Shown here one piece after another: positions 38,105 to 47,618 of a stretch of DNA of 64,000 nt (positions are counted from its first letter, which is position 1; the number at the start of each line of letters is the position of its first letter). This DNA comes from Jongsikchunia kroppenstedtii DSM 45133 (GTDB lineage Bacteria; Actinomycetota; Actinomycetes; Mycobacteriales; Mycobacteriaceae). Under the pieces are notes generated by a model. It was not told the origin of the DNA, searched no databases, and saw only the letters and a program-made list of their open reading frames with translations. The position numbers were made by a program, and so were the translations under genes. The DNA lies in the NCBI RefSeq assembly GCF_000380485.1, contig NZ_AQYG01000049.1, positions 310,001-374,000 on the forward strand, in the 5' to 3' direction.

Positions 38105-39832
38105 GTGACCACCACCATCGCCGAAATGATCGTTGCGGGTTTGGCCGACTTGGAAGTGACCCATGTCTGGGGCGTCGTGGGCGATGCGCTCAATCCGATA
38201 ACCGACGCGATTCGACGTGACGACCGAATTGAGTGGATGGGCGTCCGGCATGAGGAAGTGGCGGCGTTCGCGGCCGGCGCACAGTCGCAACTGACCGGCA
38301 CCATCGGCGTCTGCATGGGCACCGTCGGGCCGGGGTCGATTCATCTGCTGAATGGGCTGTACGACGCCAAGAAGTCGCATGCGCCAGTACTCGCGATCTG
38401 CGGTCAGGTGCCCAGCCCGGAAATCGGCAGCGACTTCTTTCAAGAAGTAGACAACAACGTGGTGTTTCGCGACGTGGCAGAGTTCTGCGCCACGGTGACA
38501 TCGGCCGAGCAGATGCCGCAGCTGCTGGAAGAAGCTGTGAATGCGGCCGTGTCGCGCCAAGGAGTGGCGGTGCTGACCGTTCCGGGCGACGTCGGCGGAC
38601 TCAAGCTGCCCAATAGCACTGCGCATCCACACTTCGTTGCCCGCGACCGCACGATCATTCCGGGCCAGGCAGAGGTGACGGAGACCGTCGACATCATCAA
38701 TGCCGCCGACAAGGTCACTCTCCTGGTCGGGATGGGCGCGCGCGAAGCACGCGCTGAGGTCCTGCAGCTCGCCCAAACATTGCAAGCACCAATGGTGTTG
38801 ACGCTCAAGGCGAAAGAAGGACTCGAACACGACAACCCCTATGAAATCGGCCAAACGGGCTTGTTGGGCAACCCGGCCGCGAACCTCGCTCTTGAACGAT
38901 GTGACGTGCTGTTCATGGTGGGTACCGATTTCCCGTATCGCGACTGGTACCCGAGCGGCAAGACGGTGATCCAACTCGATACCCGGATCGAACACATCGG
39001 TCGACGCACGTCCGTAGGGACCGCCCTCGTCGGGCACTGCGCGCCCGCGTTGCGGGAGCTGCTGCCGAAGTTGCGTACCAACTCGGACGACAAGCACCTG
39101 AGCAAGTCTCAGAAGGAATACCAACTGTGGCGTACCGCGCAGCAGCGGCTCACCGATCCGACGCACGATCGGAAGCTGGTCGGGCGTATCCGCAAGCACC
39201 TCGACAACCCGGATGAGTTGATCCGGCCGGAGTCGGTGGCCGCATCGGTCGATCGCCACGCCGCGGACGATGCGATCTTCACTTCCGACACCGGGATGTC
39301 CACGGTGTGGCTCGCGCGGTTCGTCACCATGAGTGGCACGCGCCGGCTGATCGGTTCATTCAACTTGGGGTCCATGGCCAACGCGATGCCGCAGGCGCTC
39401 GGGGCCCAGGCGCTCGACCGTGGGCGGCAGGTCGTAGCCTTCTGCGGCGACGGCGGGTTGATGATGCTGCTCGGCGACCTGCGCACCGCGGTTACCTATG
39501 ACCTGCCGGTCACGTTTGTGGTGTTCAACAATGGCCGGCTCGGCATGGTCAAGCTTGAACAGGAGCAGGGTGGGCTACCCGAGTTCGGCACCCAGCTCGA
39601 CAATCCCGACCTCGCCGCGGTCGCCAGCGCCATGGGTCTGGAATCGTTTCGGATCACCGACCCGGATGACGTTGACGAGAAGATCAAAGAGGCACTTACC
39701 CAACGCAAGCCGGTCCTGCTGGACATCCTCACCAATCCGGAAGAAATCTCGCTCCCACCCGCACCGACGGTCGACCAGGCATGGGGCTTTGCGATCGCCA
39801 AGGCCAAGGAGACGCTGAGCAGCCGCGAGTAG
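38105..39832 (+). CDS. poxB: Thiamine-diphosphate-dependent pyruvate dehydrogenase (quinone)
   Basis: This 575-residue ThDP/FAD enzyme of the acetohydroxyacid-synthase fold decarboxylates pyruvate to acetate and passes electrons to quinone. It shows HEEVAAFAAGAQ with the catalytic Glu near residue 50, GPGSIHLLNGLYDAK and the ThDP-binding GDGGLMMLLGDLRTA ending in the VVFNNGRLG Asn residues. Length and sequence fit PoxB of the Corynebacterium type. The GTG start is preceded by GAGGAG. The terminal LSSRE segment may be membrane-associating as in E. coli PoxB. An oxalyl-CoA or sulfoacetaldehyde enzyme is less likely. Confidence 0.88.
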   Translation: MTTTIAEMIVAGLADLEVTHVWGVVGDALNPITDAIRRDDRIEWMGVRHEEVAAFAAGAQSQLTGTIGVCMGTVGPGSIHLLNGLYDAKKSHAPVLAICGQVPSPEIGSDFFQEVDNNVVFRDVAEFCATVTSAEQMPQLLEEAVNAAVSRQGVAVLTVPGDVGGLKLPNSTAHPHFVARDRTIIPGQAEVTETVDIINAADKVTLLVGMGAREARAEVLQLAQTLQAPMVLTLKAKEGLEHDNPYEIGQTGLLGNPAANLALERCDVLFMVGTDFPYRDWYPSGKTVIQLDTRIEHIGRRTSVGTALVGHCAPALRELLPKLRTNSDDKHLSKSQKEYQLWRTAQQRLTDPTHDRKLVGRIRKHLDNPDELIRPESVAASVDRHAADDAIFTSDTGMSTVWLARFVTMSGTRRLIGSFNLGSMANAMPQALGAQALDRGRQVVAFCGDGGLMMLLGDLRTAVTYDLPVTFVVFNNGRLGMVKLEQEQGGLPEFGTQLDNPDLAAVASAMGLESFRITDPDDVDEKIKEALTQRKPVLLDILTNPEEISLPPAPTVDQAWGFAIAKAKETLSSRE

Positions 39833-39851
39833 TCCGCTGGTTGTCGGACTA
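39830..39851. terminator. Hairpin at the end of poxB
   Basis: TAGTCCG (39830-39836, including the poxB stop) and CGGACTA (39845-39851) pair perfectly around an 8-nt loop. There is no T-run. Position directly on the stop codon suggests termination or mRNA protection. Confidence 0.4.
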
Positions 39852-39926
39852 CAGCGCTAGCTTGATCAGCTCGGCCGCAGAATGCTCCCGCATCCGGCCG
39901 GACCGAGCAGATTGGACGGCTGGGTC

Positions 39927-40166
39927 ATGAAAAAGACACTCGGATGGATCATCGCGTTCTTGGTCCTGTTCACGATCCTGATGCTCGGCGGTAAGACCGC
40001 CATGGACATCGTCGTGTGGTTCATACTCGTCGTGGCCGGGTTTTGCGCGATCATGTTCGCGCTGGGCGCGCTGATGTGGATCGGCAAGGCCACGCGTGTA
40101 GTCGGCCATGTGATGGACCGCAATGATCCGCGATCACCGAACTACCAAGGCGGCCAACGTGGCTGA
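39927..40166 (+). CDS. Small two-helix membrane protein
   Basis: This 79-residue protein has two strongly hydrophobic helices (about residues 5-25, LGWIIAFLVLFTILMLGG, and 28-55, DIVVWFILVVAGFCAIMFAL) and a charged tail ending in NYQGGQRG. The start MKKT is typical of membrane insertion. The ribosome-binding site is weak. The function is unknown. It is the last gene with normal composition before the lower-GC defence island. The 268 nt that follow (40167-40434) contain no frame I can support. Confidence 0.7.
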   Translation: MKKTLGWIIAFLVLFTILMLGGKTAMDIVVWFILVVAGFCAIMFALGALMWIGKATRVVGHVMDRNDPRSPNYQGGQRG

Positions 40167-40434
40167 CACCGACACGGTGAAACGTAAGTCATTTGCCGGT
40201 TCCGCTGCTGGACGAACTCGACCAGCCTTACTCAAACTTCGGCAATCTCAGGGCCTATGTTCTAATGCGGGTGGGACATCGAAATCAGGTTGGTCAGATT
40301 GGATGCCAGCCCAAAGCTTCCGTTCGTCCACTGCTTGAGCTCACACCGACCCGGTGGACCTAGTGCTGGAGTCCGTTCCATCAGCGAACGGAGCTTGGTC
40401 CGCGCTGCCAAATCTACTGATGGAGGCAATGAGG

Positions 40435-41235
40435 TCAGACCATCGGGTTGCCGAATTCATCAGCAGATCCCAGCGCTTTTGTCGATTGCTCTAACAATTG
40501 CGCTATCCAAGCCGTCATCTCCGCGCCACCCATGATGGAGTCATCGACAAACGCCATCTCACGGAGCAACCGCTGTGTGCTGTCACGAATCAGGTCGCGG
40601 CGATCAACTGTGCCATTGGCGACGGCCTTTAGGTACAGCTCGACGAATGTCGAAACCAGTAACGGGTTGGTGCCGATAGTGTTTGCCCGCTCGGTGAGCT
40701 GATTGAAATCCGACTCCAGCAGCTGATCGACGGCCGACGGCGCGCCTTGCAGTTGGACAGCGCGCCACCATTGACGCCCCCACGTGTGCCTTGTCAGGTC
40801 CGACCCGATCCAGCGTTCACGGTTCCACCGACCGGACTTGCCCACCCACTTCCATCTCCAGTGCGTCACGTCGGGTAGCAATGCGATCGCGCACCACGAC
40901 CAGACCTCACGCGAACCGGCCTCTGACCAATTCATCGGCATCAGACCTGGAAGCTGGCGGAACACCGCCGCGTCGAACTCTGCTCTCGCACGATCGCCTG
41001 GGTCCGTGCCCTGCTGAAAGCCGTGCCGCACTTTGAATCCGAACCCGGCGGCAGTCTCTACAACCGTGTTCCGGAGCACTTGAATCTCGGTCTTGCCAGC
41101 TCGCTGACCGATCCCGCTGAACGCGTAGCTATCGGTTGAGAGATCCTTCTCGGGTCCAGTGTCATCTCCCAGAACCTCCAGCCTCGTCTCCGCCTTCGAC
41201 CGGTCCAAGCGCGGCCAAATCAGGGGTTCAGTCAC
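40435..41235 (-). CDS. DUF6339-like protein of the defence operon
   Basis: This 266-residue protein is rich in Trp and Arg in its middle (REVWSWCAIALLPDVTHWRW, GRQWWRAVQL), a pattern I associate with the DUF6339 family, then helical to the end. It has no catalytic motif that I recognise. It is the last gene of the operon; the GTG start is 2 nt after the upstream stop. Families of this sort recur at the end of methylase-Z1-GHKL clusters (from memory), which suggests an accessory or sensing part of the same system. The function is not known. Confidence 0.65.
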   Translation of the reverse strand: MTEPLIWPRLDRSKAETRLEVLGDDTGPEKDLSTDSYAFSGIGQRAGKTEIQVLRNTVVETAAGFGFKVRHGFQQGTDPGDRARAEFDAAVFRQLPGLMPMNWSEAGSREVWSWCAIALLPDVTHWRWKWVGKSGRWNRERWIGSDLTRHTWGRQWWRAVQLQGAPSAVDQLLESDFNQLTERANTIGTNPLLVSTFVELYLKAVANGTVDRRDLIRDSTQRLLREMAFVDDSIMGGAEMTAWIAQLLEQSTKALGSADEFGNPMV

Positions 41236-41237
41236 GG

Positions 41238-42131
41238 TCAGAACACCCGCCCTGCGGCCAGCCCGCGCGCCATCCCCTGGAACACGCTGCTTCGACGACC
41301 GATCTGGTTCGGTTCACTAAGGTCACCGAGGTCGACATCACCGGTTTGTTCGATCAGGGAGAAGAGAACATCTCCAACAGTGCCGGTCTCAAAGTCGCCG
41401 CCAGCGAGATCTCCCAGCGACTTCATCGCATACGCGAGTTCGAGAACCACTTGCATCACACCGGAACTCAGCTCGTCCAACAATGCCTGCTGCTCGCGAT
41501 TCGGCTTCTCGGACTCTATCGCCTTAATGAGGGGCTTGTCTTTTTCGTTGACCAGTACCTGGAACGTTGAGCTGAAATCAGCGTCAAGATCGGTACTGGT
41601 CTCCACATGCCAAGACGCGCGGCTGTCATATGGTCTCGCGTCGAAATCGACCACAGCCATCGGAAACATTGATCCTTCGCCTTCAAGGACCACCGATATG
41701 ACGTCGGTATAGAGAATCGAACCCCGCCGATGCGGAGTCCCCGGTGCTGGACGATCGATGTCGGCAAGCAGGATCAGTGACGTCGACAATCTGATCGTCC
41801 CGCCGATCTCGTTCCCGGGGAGTGTGACGGACACTTCGTTCCGAGGTTCCAAGACTTGTTTTGTCAGCACCCGGCGCCGAATCTTCGAGCTGTCGCTCAT
41901 CCAGGTCACTACGAGGCCGAGTTCCGATTGCTCAGGGAGACCGCACCGCTGACGAACTGAGTCCAGATTCATCGTGACGCCGCGAGATACGTTGAGATCG
42001 GTCCCTGACACCCAGTTGTCTACCACCGCACCTAAAGGAGTCGATTCACCACGCATGTCCAATGTCCACGGCTGCATTTCGATTGCATCCGAGTCCGGTA
42101 CCAGATACGGAGCGACGAAAGACTTCGCCAT
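41238..42131 (-). CDS. Unrecognised protein between GHKL ATPase and DUF6339-like protein
   Basis: This 297-residue protein is not recognised. The first two thirds look beta-rich (ELGLVVTWMSDSSKIRRRVL, EVSVTLPGNEIGGTIRLSTS, FPMAVVDFDARPY), followed by helices from about residue 200. It has no transmembrane segment or known nucleotide-binding motif. The ATG has GGAGGG upstream at good spacing and is 2 nt after the GHKL gene, so it is almost certainly co-translated. It may be the structural partner of the GHKL ATPase or nuclease (inference from position only). Confidence 0.7.
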   Translation of the reverse strand: MAKSFVAPYLVPDSDAIEMQPWTLDMRGESTPLGAVVDNWVSGTDLNVSRGVTMNLDSVRQRCGLPEQSELGLVVTWMSDSSKIRRRVLTKQVLEPRNEVSVTLPGNEIGGTIRLSTSLILLADIDRPAPGTPHRRGSILYTDVISVVLEGEGSMFPMAVVDFDARPYDSRASWHVETSTDLDADFSSTFQVLVNEKDKPLIKAIESEKPNREQQALLDELSSGVMQVVLELAYAMKSLGDLAGGDFETGTVGDVLFSLIEQTGDVDLGDLSEPNQIGRRSSVFQGMARGLAAGRVF

Positions 42132-42133
42132 CC

Positions 42134-43969
42134 CTACCCTCCATCCCGAACAGTCACCCGCACCGAGACATCATCGAGTGCGCGGGCCCGCGCGGTCCAC
42201 CGTCCGGGCCTCATATGGGCGGAGTCCAGCACCGGGCCATCGATACGGTCGTTCGCGTTCCCATCGAAGTACCAATAGAGCACTGCGGTCTCGGCGGCAC
42301 CCGCAGGCGCATCGAACGGATTCTCCTTCCGCCCGCTCGCGAGGATGACCGACGCTTCCGCTGTGAGGAGCAGCCCCTCGGGAACCGACTCGGCAATCTC
42401 GACCTCGCAGTCCACGTAGGCGATCTGGTCCGATACGACAACATGCGACTGCCGTCTCACTTCGTAGGCGGAAGCACGCTTTCTCCCAGGTCCGGAGCCG
42501 GCCGATTTCCCCTTCGCCGGCGTCGGACGCGTGCCTGCGGCGCCGGCGACGAATGCGCCCAAAGAACTCGATAGCCTACCCAGCCCTTGGACTGCCTTAG
42601 ATCTGGTGCCACTCGTTGCCTCGACCTGTTGGCGACACTGGTCGCCCAACCACGTCTTGGATCGCTGGACAATCCCTTTGGCCGGCCCGACCAATGCTCC
42701 AGTCTCCCAACCGTCGTGGGTCGGCGGCTCCGCCTGCGCGAAGAACTCATCGACCGTCGCCGATGCCACGAAGGCCCCGACATACCCGATATTGGTAGTC
42801 GACATCGGCTCGCCCGGGAAGTAGTCGACGATCAGCTCCGCCTGCCGCATTCTTGCTATATGCCGGTACGGCGCCTCGATTGGGGCCGTCGCCTGCATGC
42901 TCTCCCACACCGAATTGCGATCACCGTACATACTCGGCATGGTTCTCTCGATAGAGAGGTGGCCAAGGAAACCGTACTTCTTCATATGACTCGCCATCGT
43001 GAAGTCAGTACCTTCTGCAGCCCGCAGGTTGACGAGCGCGCTCTCAAAGCTCGAGAACACCGGCATGTCTTTCAGTTCAGGGAACTCATACTCGACGCCG
43101 TTCACCTCGAGTTCGAAATCGATGCCTGCTTGATTCGGCGTACCGACCAGCTTCGGCCATAGATACCAATAGATGTGCGCGCGCAACCGAGCAGCGAGGA
43201 GCTCGACATCGCCATCGATTTCGTCGAGCTCCAAATTCGGAAGAATCACCGTGACATCGGTGCCAGTGATTCCGTCACGAAACCCTGGCAACCCGAGCTG
43301 GTCTGCGATCTGGGCAGCCGCATCGCCTGTAACCGGATCCGGAATATCATCGTTGATGGCTCCCCACCAATGCCGACCGGTGAACCTGCGACCCGTGCCA
43401 TCAGTTTCAATACCCCCCAACGCAGCACCCATCAGACGGCGGCTGGACTCGTCGCCGTCTGTGTTCAATGTGTCAACGAGAATCGCACCGGCCTCGCTGA
43501 TGCGGTAGAAGATCCCCTTGCCGAAGCCGTATGTGCCTCCGCCCAGATCCTTGTCTCGAGGTTCACCGACATTGCGTATGAACTGGACGAAGTTGGCGAC
43601 CTGATCTGGCTTGTCCGGTTCATCTGACCTAAGCGGACCACCCAGTCCACTCGTGCCCCTATCGGAGACGGTCAGGATCCAAGAATCAGAGTGAAGGCCT
43701 GCGAGCAATCCGCGCTCTTGGTCGGAATCGCTCGATGCTCCGATCCAATGTCGCCACTGGATCGCGTCGCTTCCAAGCTTGCGAAGGCTGATCTTGAATA
43801 GGATCCGGTCGCCGGTGCGCGCATCCCAGCTGTTCTGGACGGCCTCTCTGACGAGGATCGCAAATTCCGGCAGGCTCGGTCTTCCAAGTGCCCTCTTGAT
43901 GCCCTCCGCTGTGCCTCCGCCTTCAGGAGGGAAAGGCTGCGACCACCATCTGATCGCCTCACTCGACAT
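42134..43969 (-). CDS. GHKL (MORC/paraMORC-like) ATPase
   Basis: This 611-residue GHKL-fold ATPase has all three ATP-binding boxes: the N box REAVQNSWDA with Glu42 and Asn46, the G1 box VSDRGTSG with Asp103, and the G2 loop GGGTYGFGKG with Lys151. The following part would hold the S5-like transducer domain. GHKL proteins of this type in restriction-modification clusters are proposed relatives of MutL and eukaryotic MORC, acting as ATP-driven clamps on DNA. The ATG has AAGGAG at 7-nt spacing and overlaps the nuclease gene by 11 nt. The C-terminal third is unassigned. Confidence 0.82.
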   Translation of the reverse strand: MSSEAIRWWSQPFPPEGGGTAEGIKRALGRPSLPEFAILVREAVQNSWDARTGDRILFKISLRKLGSDAIQWRHWIGASSDSDQERGLLAGLHSDSWILTVSDRGTSGLGGPLRSDEPDKPDQVANFVQFIRNVGEPRDKDLGGGTYGFGKGIFYRISEAGAILVDTLNTDGDESSRRLMGAALGGIETDGTGRRFTGRHWWGAINDDIPDPVTGDAAAQIADQLGLPGFRDGITGTDVTVILPNLELDEIDGDVELLAARLRAHIYWYLWPKLVGTPNQAGIDFELEVNGVEYEFPELKDMPVFSSFESALVNLRAAEGTDFTMASHMKKYGFLGHLSIERTMPSMYGDRNSVWESMQATAPIEAPYRHIARMRQAELIVDYFPGEPMSTTNIGYVGAFVASATVDEFFAQAEPPTHDGWETGALVGPAKGIVQRSKTWLGDQCRQQVEATSGTRSKAVQGLGRLSSSLGAFVAGAAGTRPTPAKGKSAGSGPGRKRASAYEVRRQSHVVVSDQIAYVDCEVEIAESVPEGLLLTAEASVILASGRKENPFDAPAGAAETAVLYWYFDGNANDRIDGPVLDSAHMRPGRWTARARALDDVSVRVTVRDGG

Positions 43970-44960
43970 TGCGTACTCCTTGGCAATCGCCCACGGCCGA
44001 AAACTTGAGATACGGCCTCAACTCCGCAAGGTCGAGGTCATAGCGCACTGACGATACGGCCGGCTCCGCGCCTTCGCGAAGATCAGACCTGTCAATGCGC
44101 GGGAAATCCGAATTGACTGAGCCGATGAGCGTCGATTGAATCGTGAATCGCGTCGCGTCGACGTCAGTGTCAGACACACCTAACAACGCGGCCCGGTCTC
44201 GAATTTCTGGCGCACCTTCGGCTACGCTCAAAATCTCCCCGAGTAGCTCAGCCACCGTCTTTCCCGAAGAGTTCTCGACGATCTGCCGGATGACCAGGTG
44301 CAGGGGCTTGTCATCTGAAAGCGCGAGTTGATCCAGGCCATGAATCGTCAAGGCTGTCGAGTCCTCGCCGACCGACTTCACCTCGATCGATGCGCCCGGT
44401 AGCTCGAAGTCGTGGGGCTTCCTGTTAGGGCCAGTCCACCAATCCGGCCGGAAGCCCTTGACGTTCTCAACCAGTTCTTGCAGGACTGATAGCTCGCCGA
44501 ACGCAGCCAGTCGTTCCTGATACGTCAGAGCCCTCGACTCCGCCAGCGTTGCAAAGAGTCGACGCCACGCAGCCACTGCCGCCGCAGCAGCAGCCGCGGC
44601 GTCCTTGGCGCGCCCGACGGCCTCCACCACATCAGCTATCACCTTGTCGAACTGGCCGTTCAGCACCTCGACGCGGCAATGGATATCCAGGTACAGCCCC
44701 TCAATTGTGTCCTTGCGGCCGCCACTGAATCGAAAGTTCCTCGCGTATACGGCAAGCGGGCTTCGTGTATTGGTCGCAAGCTCCTCCACGCTCTTTGGCA
44801 CCAGCAGGTGATGGTCGCCCTTCTCGTCCACCGCGAGCGCAAGATGTCTGCCACCGGCTCGCACGGGGAGGTTCTTCGCCCGCCAGCTCTCGTCGACCTC
44901 CGTCCCCGATCGCCCGATATCTGCCCAGTCGATATCTCCTATGCCAAATCGCCCGGCCAC
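43959..44960 (-). CDS. PD-(D/E)XK nuclease-like protein (DUF4420-type)
   Basis: This 333-residue protein carries a PD-(D/E)XK-like core: HDFELPGASIEVKS, with Asp184, Glu193 and Lys195, preceded by a helix with Glu residues (FGELSVLQELVE). DUF4420 members in methylase-Z1 clusters show the same arrangement. A run of Ala (about residues 121-128) sits in a predicted helix linker. A GTG at 44960, with GGGAG 9 nt upstream, starts just after the Z1 stop; a GTG at 44975 overlapping Z1 is the alternative. It is the probable DNA-cutting component. Confidence 0.8.
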   Translation of the reverse strand: MAGRFGIGDIDWADIGRSGTEVDESWRAKNLPVRAGGRHLALAVDEKGDHHLLVPKSVEELATNTRSPLAVYARNFRFSGGRKDTIEGLYLDIHCRVEVLNGQFDKVIADVVEAVGRAKDAAAAAAAAVAAWRRLFATLAESRALTYQERLAAFGELSVLQELVENVKGFRPDWWTGPNRKPHDFELPGASIEVKSVGEDSTALTIHGLDQLALSDDKPLHLVIRQIVENSSGKTVAELLGEILSVAEGAPEIRDRAALLGVSDTDVDATRFTIQSTLIGSVNSDFPRIDRSDLREGAEPAVSSVRYDLDLAELRPYLKFSAVGDCQGVRNVE

Positions 44961-44962
44961 CG

Positions 44963-47563
44963 CTATGACTCCCACATTTCGTCGTGGGTATCGATTTCCT
45001 CAGCGTGGTCAGCCAGCTCGACCGATAGGTGCGTCGACTTCACCGAATCGACACCAGCGACCGAGTCTGCGGCCCTTGGAAATACGAGCGCCAATCCCAT
45101 AACCGGACCAACTGCATCCATATTCTCGCGTACTTTTGCACTTCGATCCGAGCCCGGCTCACTTTCGGGATCGATCGGATACAGGACAAGCAAACCCTTC
45201 GATCGCGTCTGCTCATTCTCTATGCGCCGAAGTTTCAGGCTCGCCTCAGTAAGTTTCCGAGCCTCCGCAACACTCAAACCCTCGATGTCGACGACAAGGT
45301 CTTCCTTACTCATCAGGGTCTTAATGTCGGCGATCGATCCACTGTCTCGGTATGGCGCACGCTGCACGGTCTTGATTTTCGCACTTCCAACCTCACGGAG
45401 GCCGCCTGTGCCCGACATCAAAGCAATATTCCACGATGTCAACTGCGCTTCGTCAAGCGCGTTCTGCTGCTCGATATACTTGAGGATCATCTTGATGTTC
45501 ATATCCGCCTGGTCCGGCAGAACGGAGAAATTCTCGAGGAATGTGCGCACACTCGATACTGTTACATTCTTGAACAGGCGGCCACCATTCGGCAGGGTGC
45601 TCTGCCCCATTCTAGACGAGTCGGCAAGCAACCGTTCGGCTGCCATCCAATTGTTTTCCAGCCAATCTTTATCATAGCGCTTGAAGAACCGCGTCTGCAA
45701 TCGCGCGCCGGCGTACGACGTGCGTTGCGGTAGCGCCGCACCCATCTTTGCGGTCACCCGCAGCGTCGGGTGTGTCCGTATCTTCACCGCCGCCTCTTGG
45801 GGTGTGATGTTCTGAAGCTCGTATACGGCCATATCCTGGCGCATCTCATGTTCCACGAGAGCTAGATGCCTGAAAGCGTGCTCCAAGCTCTTTGTAGTCC
45901 AGATCCGCGGAAGATCTTCGTAGCCGACTCTGAATCCGAACCAGCGCCCCATCTGGAGCAGCGTGTCATATGTGTTCGTAGGACGAATAAAGAGGCTCGA
46001 AACCAGACCTTCAAGGGTAATTCCCCTAGAGAGCGTATTCCCGCCGATCGCGATGATAGTGTTAGTCGTCCCATTTTCGTAGTTTAACCGCTCGTCACTA
46101 CGATAATTGTCGACTATAATCTTGATATCCGCGATCACTTCAGGAATTTTTTCAAGAATCGCATCGAAGCTTTCAGCTCGACGTCCCCAATCTTCGGCCG
46201 GGACTCTTGACGTCTCATCAAACCACTGCGAACGCAATTCACCGATAATTCCAGCATCCATTACAGACCCCGATACCGCCTCACTCAGCATCTCGATCTC
46301 GCGATCGATGACCGGAACATATTTATCGTGAACCGCCGTCTGGAATGAGGTATGGATCAGCATCGAGCTATCACCAGCGTCGCCGCGCACCCACCGGGCG
46401 GCTGTCGCCAGCACGAACCATCTAAGCGCTAGACGAAGTCCATCGGTAACCACAGGAACGAAGCCATCGACTTCCCTTTTCGACATCGGCCGAAGCTTGA
46501 ACTCATCCTCATCTGGGATGCTGCGCACCATGTCGTAGCCGTCGACATCAGCCTGGCCTACCCCCGGGTCATCACGACCGAAAAGCATTTCCGGCCCGAA
46601 GTACCCTTTCGGCTGCGGCAGAGGGTAAATAAAGTCGCGCGGATATAGGTCGTCTTCATCCGATGGGTCGATGAAGACATTCGCGAAAGGAGTGGCCGTA
46701 TAGCCTATGTATGTTCCGCGTGGCATCAGAGCGAGAATATCTCGGATCAACGGGTTAATTGTTGCCGTTTCCACCGAGGCCTGGTCCGCCTCGTCATCGA
46801 TCACGAGTACAGATGCAGCCTTAAGCGCGTTACGCGCCTCCGGGCGGCCTAGCCACTTCAAGAGCTTTTTCAGAACTGCCGCATTCTTCTTGACGACCAG
46901 TAGTGAGGTCTTGTCGTGTGCAGTAAGGAACTGCACTGCGTCCTGTTTGTGCGGACCGGTCTTCGCGTCGACTCCGACCTTCGTAAGGTCGAAGTCGCCA
47001 CCGAGGCCGGTGATGGTGAACCAACGCTCGGAGTTCCCCTCGACCAGGTCTTCGTTCAGTCGCTCCTGCGTCTGCTCACGCAATGCATTATGAATGCCGG
47101 CGAGGACAATTATCATTCGGTAGTTCCGATCGGCCAATTTTGCCGCAACCGCCGTGAAGTTCGTTGTCTTGCCGCTCTGAATGAAACCCACGACAAGTCC
47201 TCTTGCGGACCGCGGAGGCCCCGACGGCGCCGGAGTCAACCTTACGATCGTGTCCGACGCGCTGTTGAGCGAAGGAATCAGCGATTCGCGCCCCTTTGTG
47301 ATCAACTTCTGACGGAACTGAGCCCACCGCGGGTCTGAGGGCAACGCCCCTTGATACCAGGACTCTTCATGGCGCGGCTTCAATACTGGACCGCCGGTCT
47401 GCACTTCGGCAACATTGGAGTTGAACCGGGCTGCCAACTGCTCAGCGGTCTCCTCGTCGATCATCCCGGCCCCGACAAGGTAGTCCGCAGCATTCTCTGC
47501 ACCACCGTGCTGCATCGCCCAATTAGCAAACACCTCGAACAGATTTTCGAGATCCCTGGTCAT
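44963..47563 (-). CDS. Z1-domain ATPase/helicase-like protein
   Basis: This 866-residue P-loop protein has Walker A GFIQSGKT at 126-133, Walker B VIDDEAD at 254-260, the superfamily-2-like TATPFAN at 289-295, and the Z1 region with GGNTLSRGITLEG and QMGRWFGFR near residues 545-575 containing the Arg-finger-like arginines. Z1 proteins are predicted helicase/translocase components of restriction systems with GHKL ATPases and PD-(D/E)XK nucleases. The ATG follows GGGGGAG. It is 55 nt downstream of the methylase gene. The N-terminal 100 residues are a helical leader without known function. Confidence 0.87.
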   Translation of the reverse strand: MTRDLENLFEVFANWAMQHGGAENAADYLVGAGMIDEETAEQLAARFNSNVAEVQTGGPVLKPRHEESWYQGALPSDPRWAQFRQKLITKGRESLIPSLNSASDTIVRLTPAPSGPPRSARGLVVGFIQSGKTTNFTAVAAKLADRNYRMIIVLAGIHNALREQTQERLNEDLVEGNSERWFTITGLGGDFDLTKVGVDAKTGPHKQDAVQFLTAHDKTSLLVVKKNAAVLKKLLKWLGRPEARNALKAASVLVIDDEADQASVETATINPLIRDILALMPRGTYIGYTATPFANVFIDPSDEDDLYPRDFIYPLPQPKGYFGPEMLFGRDDPGVGQADVDGYDMVRSIPDEDEFKLRPMSKREVDGFVPVVTDGLRLALRWFVLATAARWVRGDAGDSSMLIHTSFQTAVHDKYVPVIDREIEMLSEAVSGSVMDAGIIGELRSQWFDETSRVPAEDWGRRAESFDAILEKIPEVIADIKIIVDNYRSDERLNYENGTTNTIIAIGGNTLSRGITLEGLVSSLFIRPTNTYDTLLQMGRWFGFRVGYEDLPRIWTTKSLEHAFRHLALVEHEMRQDMAVYELQNITPQEAAVKIRTHPTLRVTAKMGAALPQRTSYAGARLQTRFFKRYDKDWLENNWMAAERLLADSSRMGQSTLPNGGRLFKNVTVSSVRTFLENFSVLPDQADMNIKMILKYIEQQNALDEAQLTSWNIALMSGTGGLREVGSAKIKTVQRAPYRDSGSIADIKTLMSKEDLVVDIEGLSVAEARKLTEASLKLRRIENEQTRSKGLLVLYPIDPESEPGSDRSAKVRENMDAVGPVMGLALVFPRAADSVAGVDSVKSTHLSVELADHAEEIDTHDEMWES

Positions 47564-47618
47564 ACTCCCCCTTCAGTGAACCTAGTTGGCGTAAGAGCTG
47601 GTCTGGCCATACAGAAAA

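Noticed and set aside
40167-40434. Attachment site or integrase remnant at the left edge of the defence island
   Set aside because: No tRNA end, flanking direct repeat or recombinase fragment could be recognised by eye.
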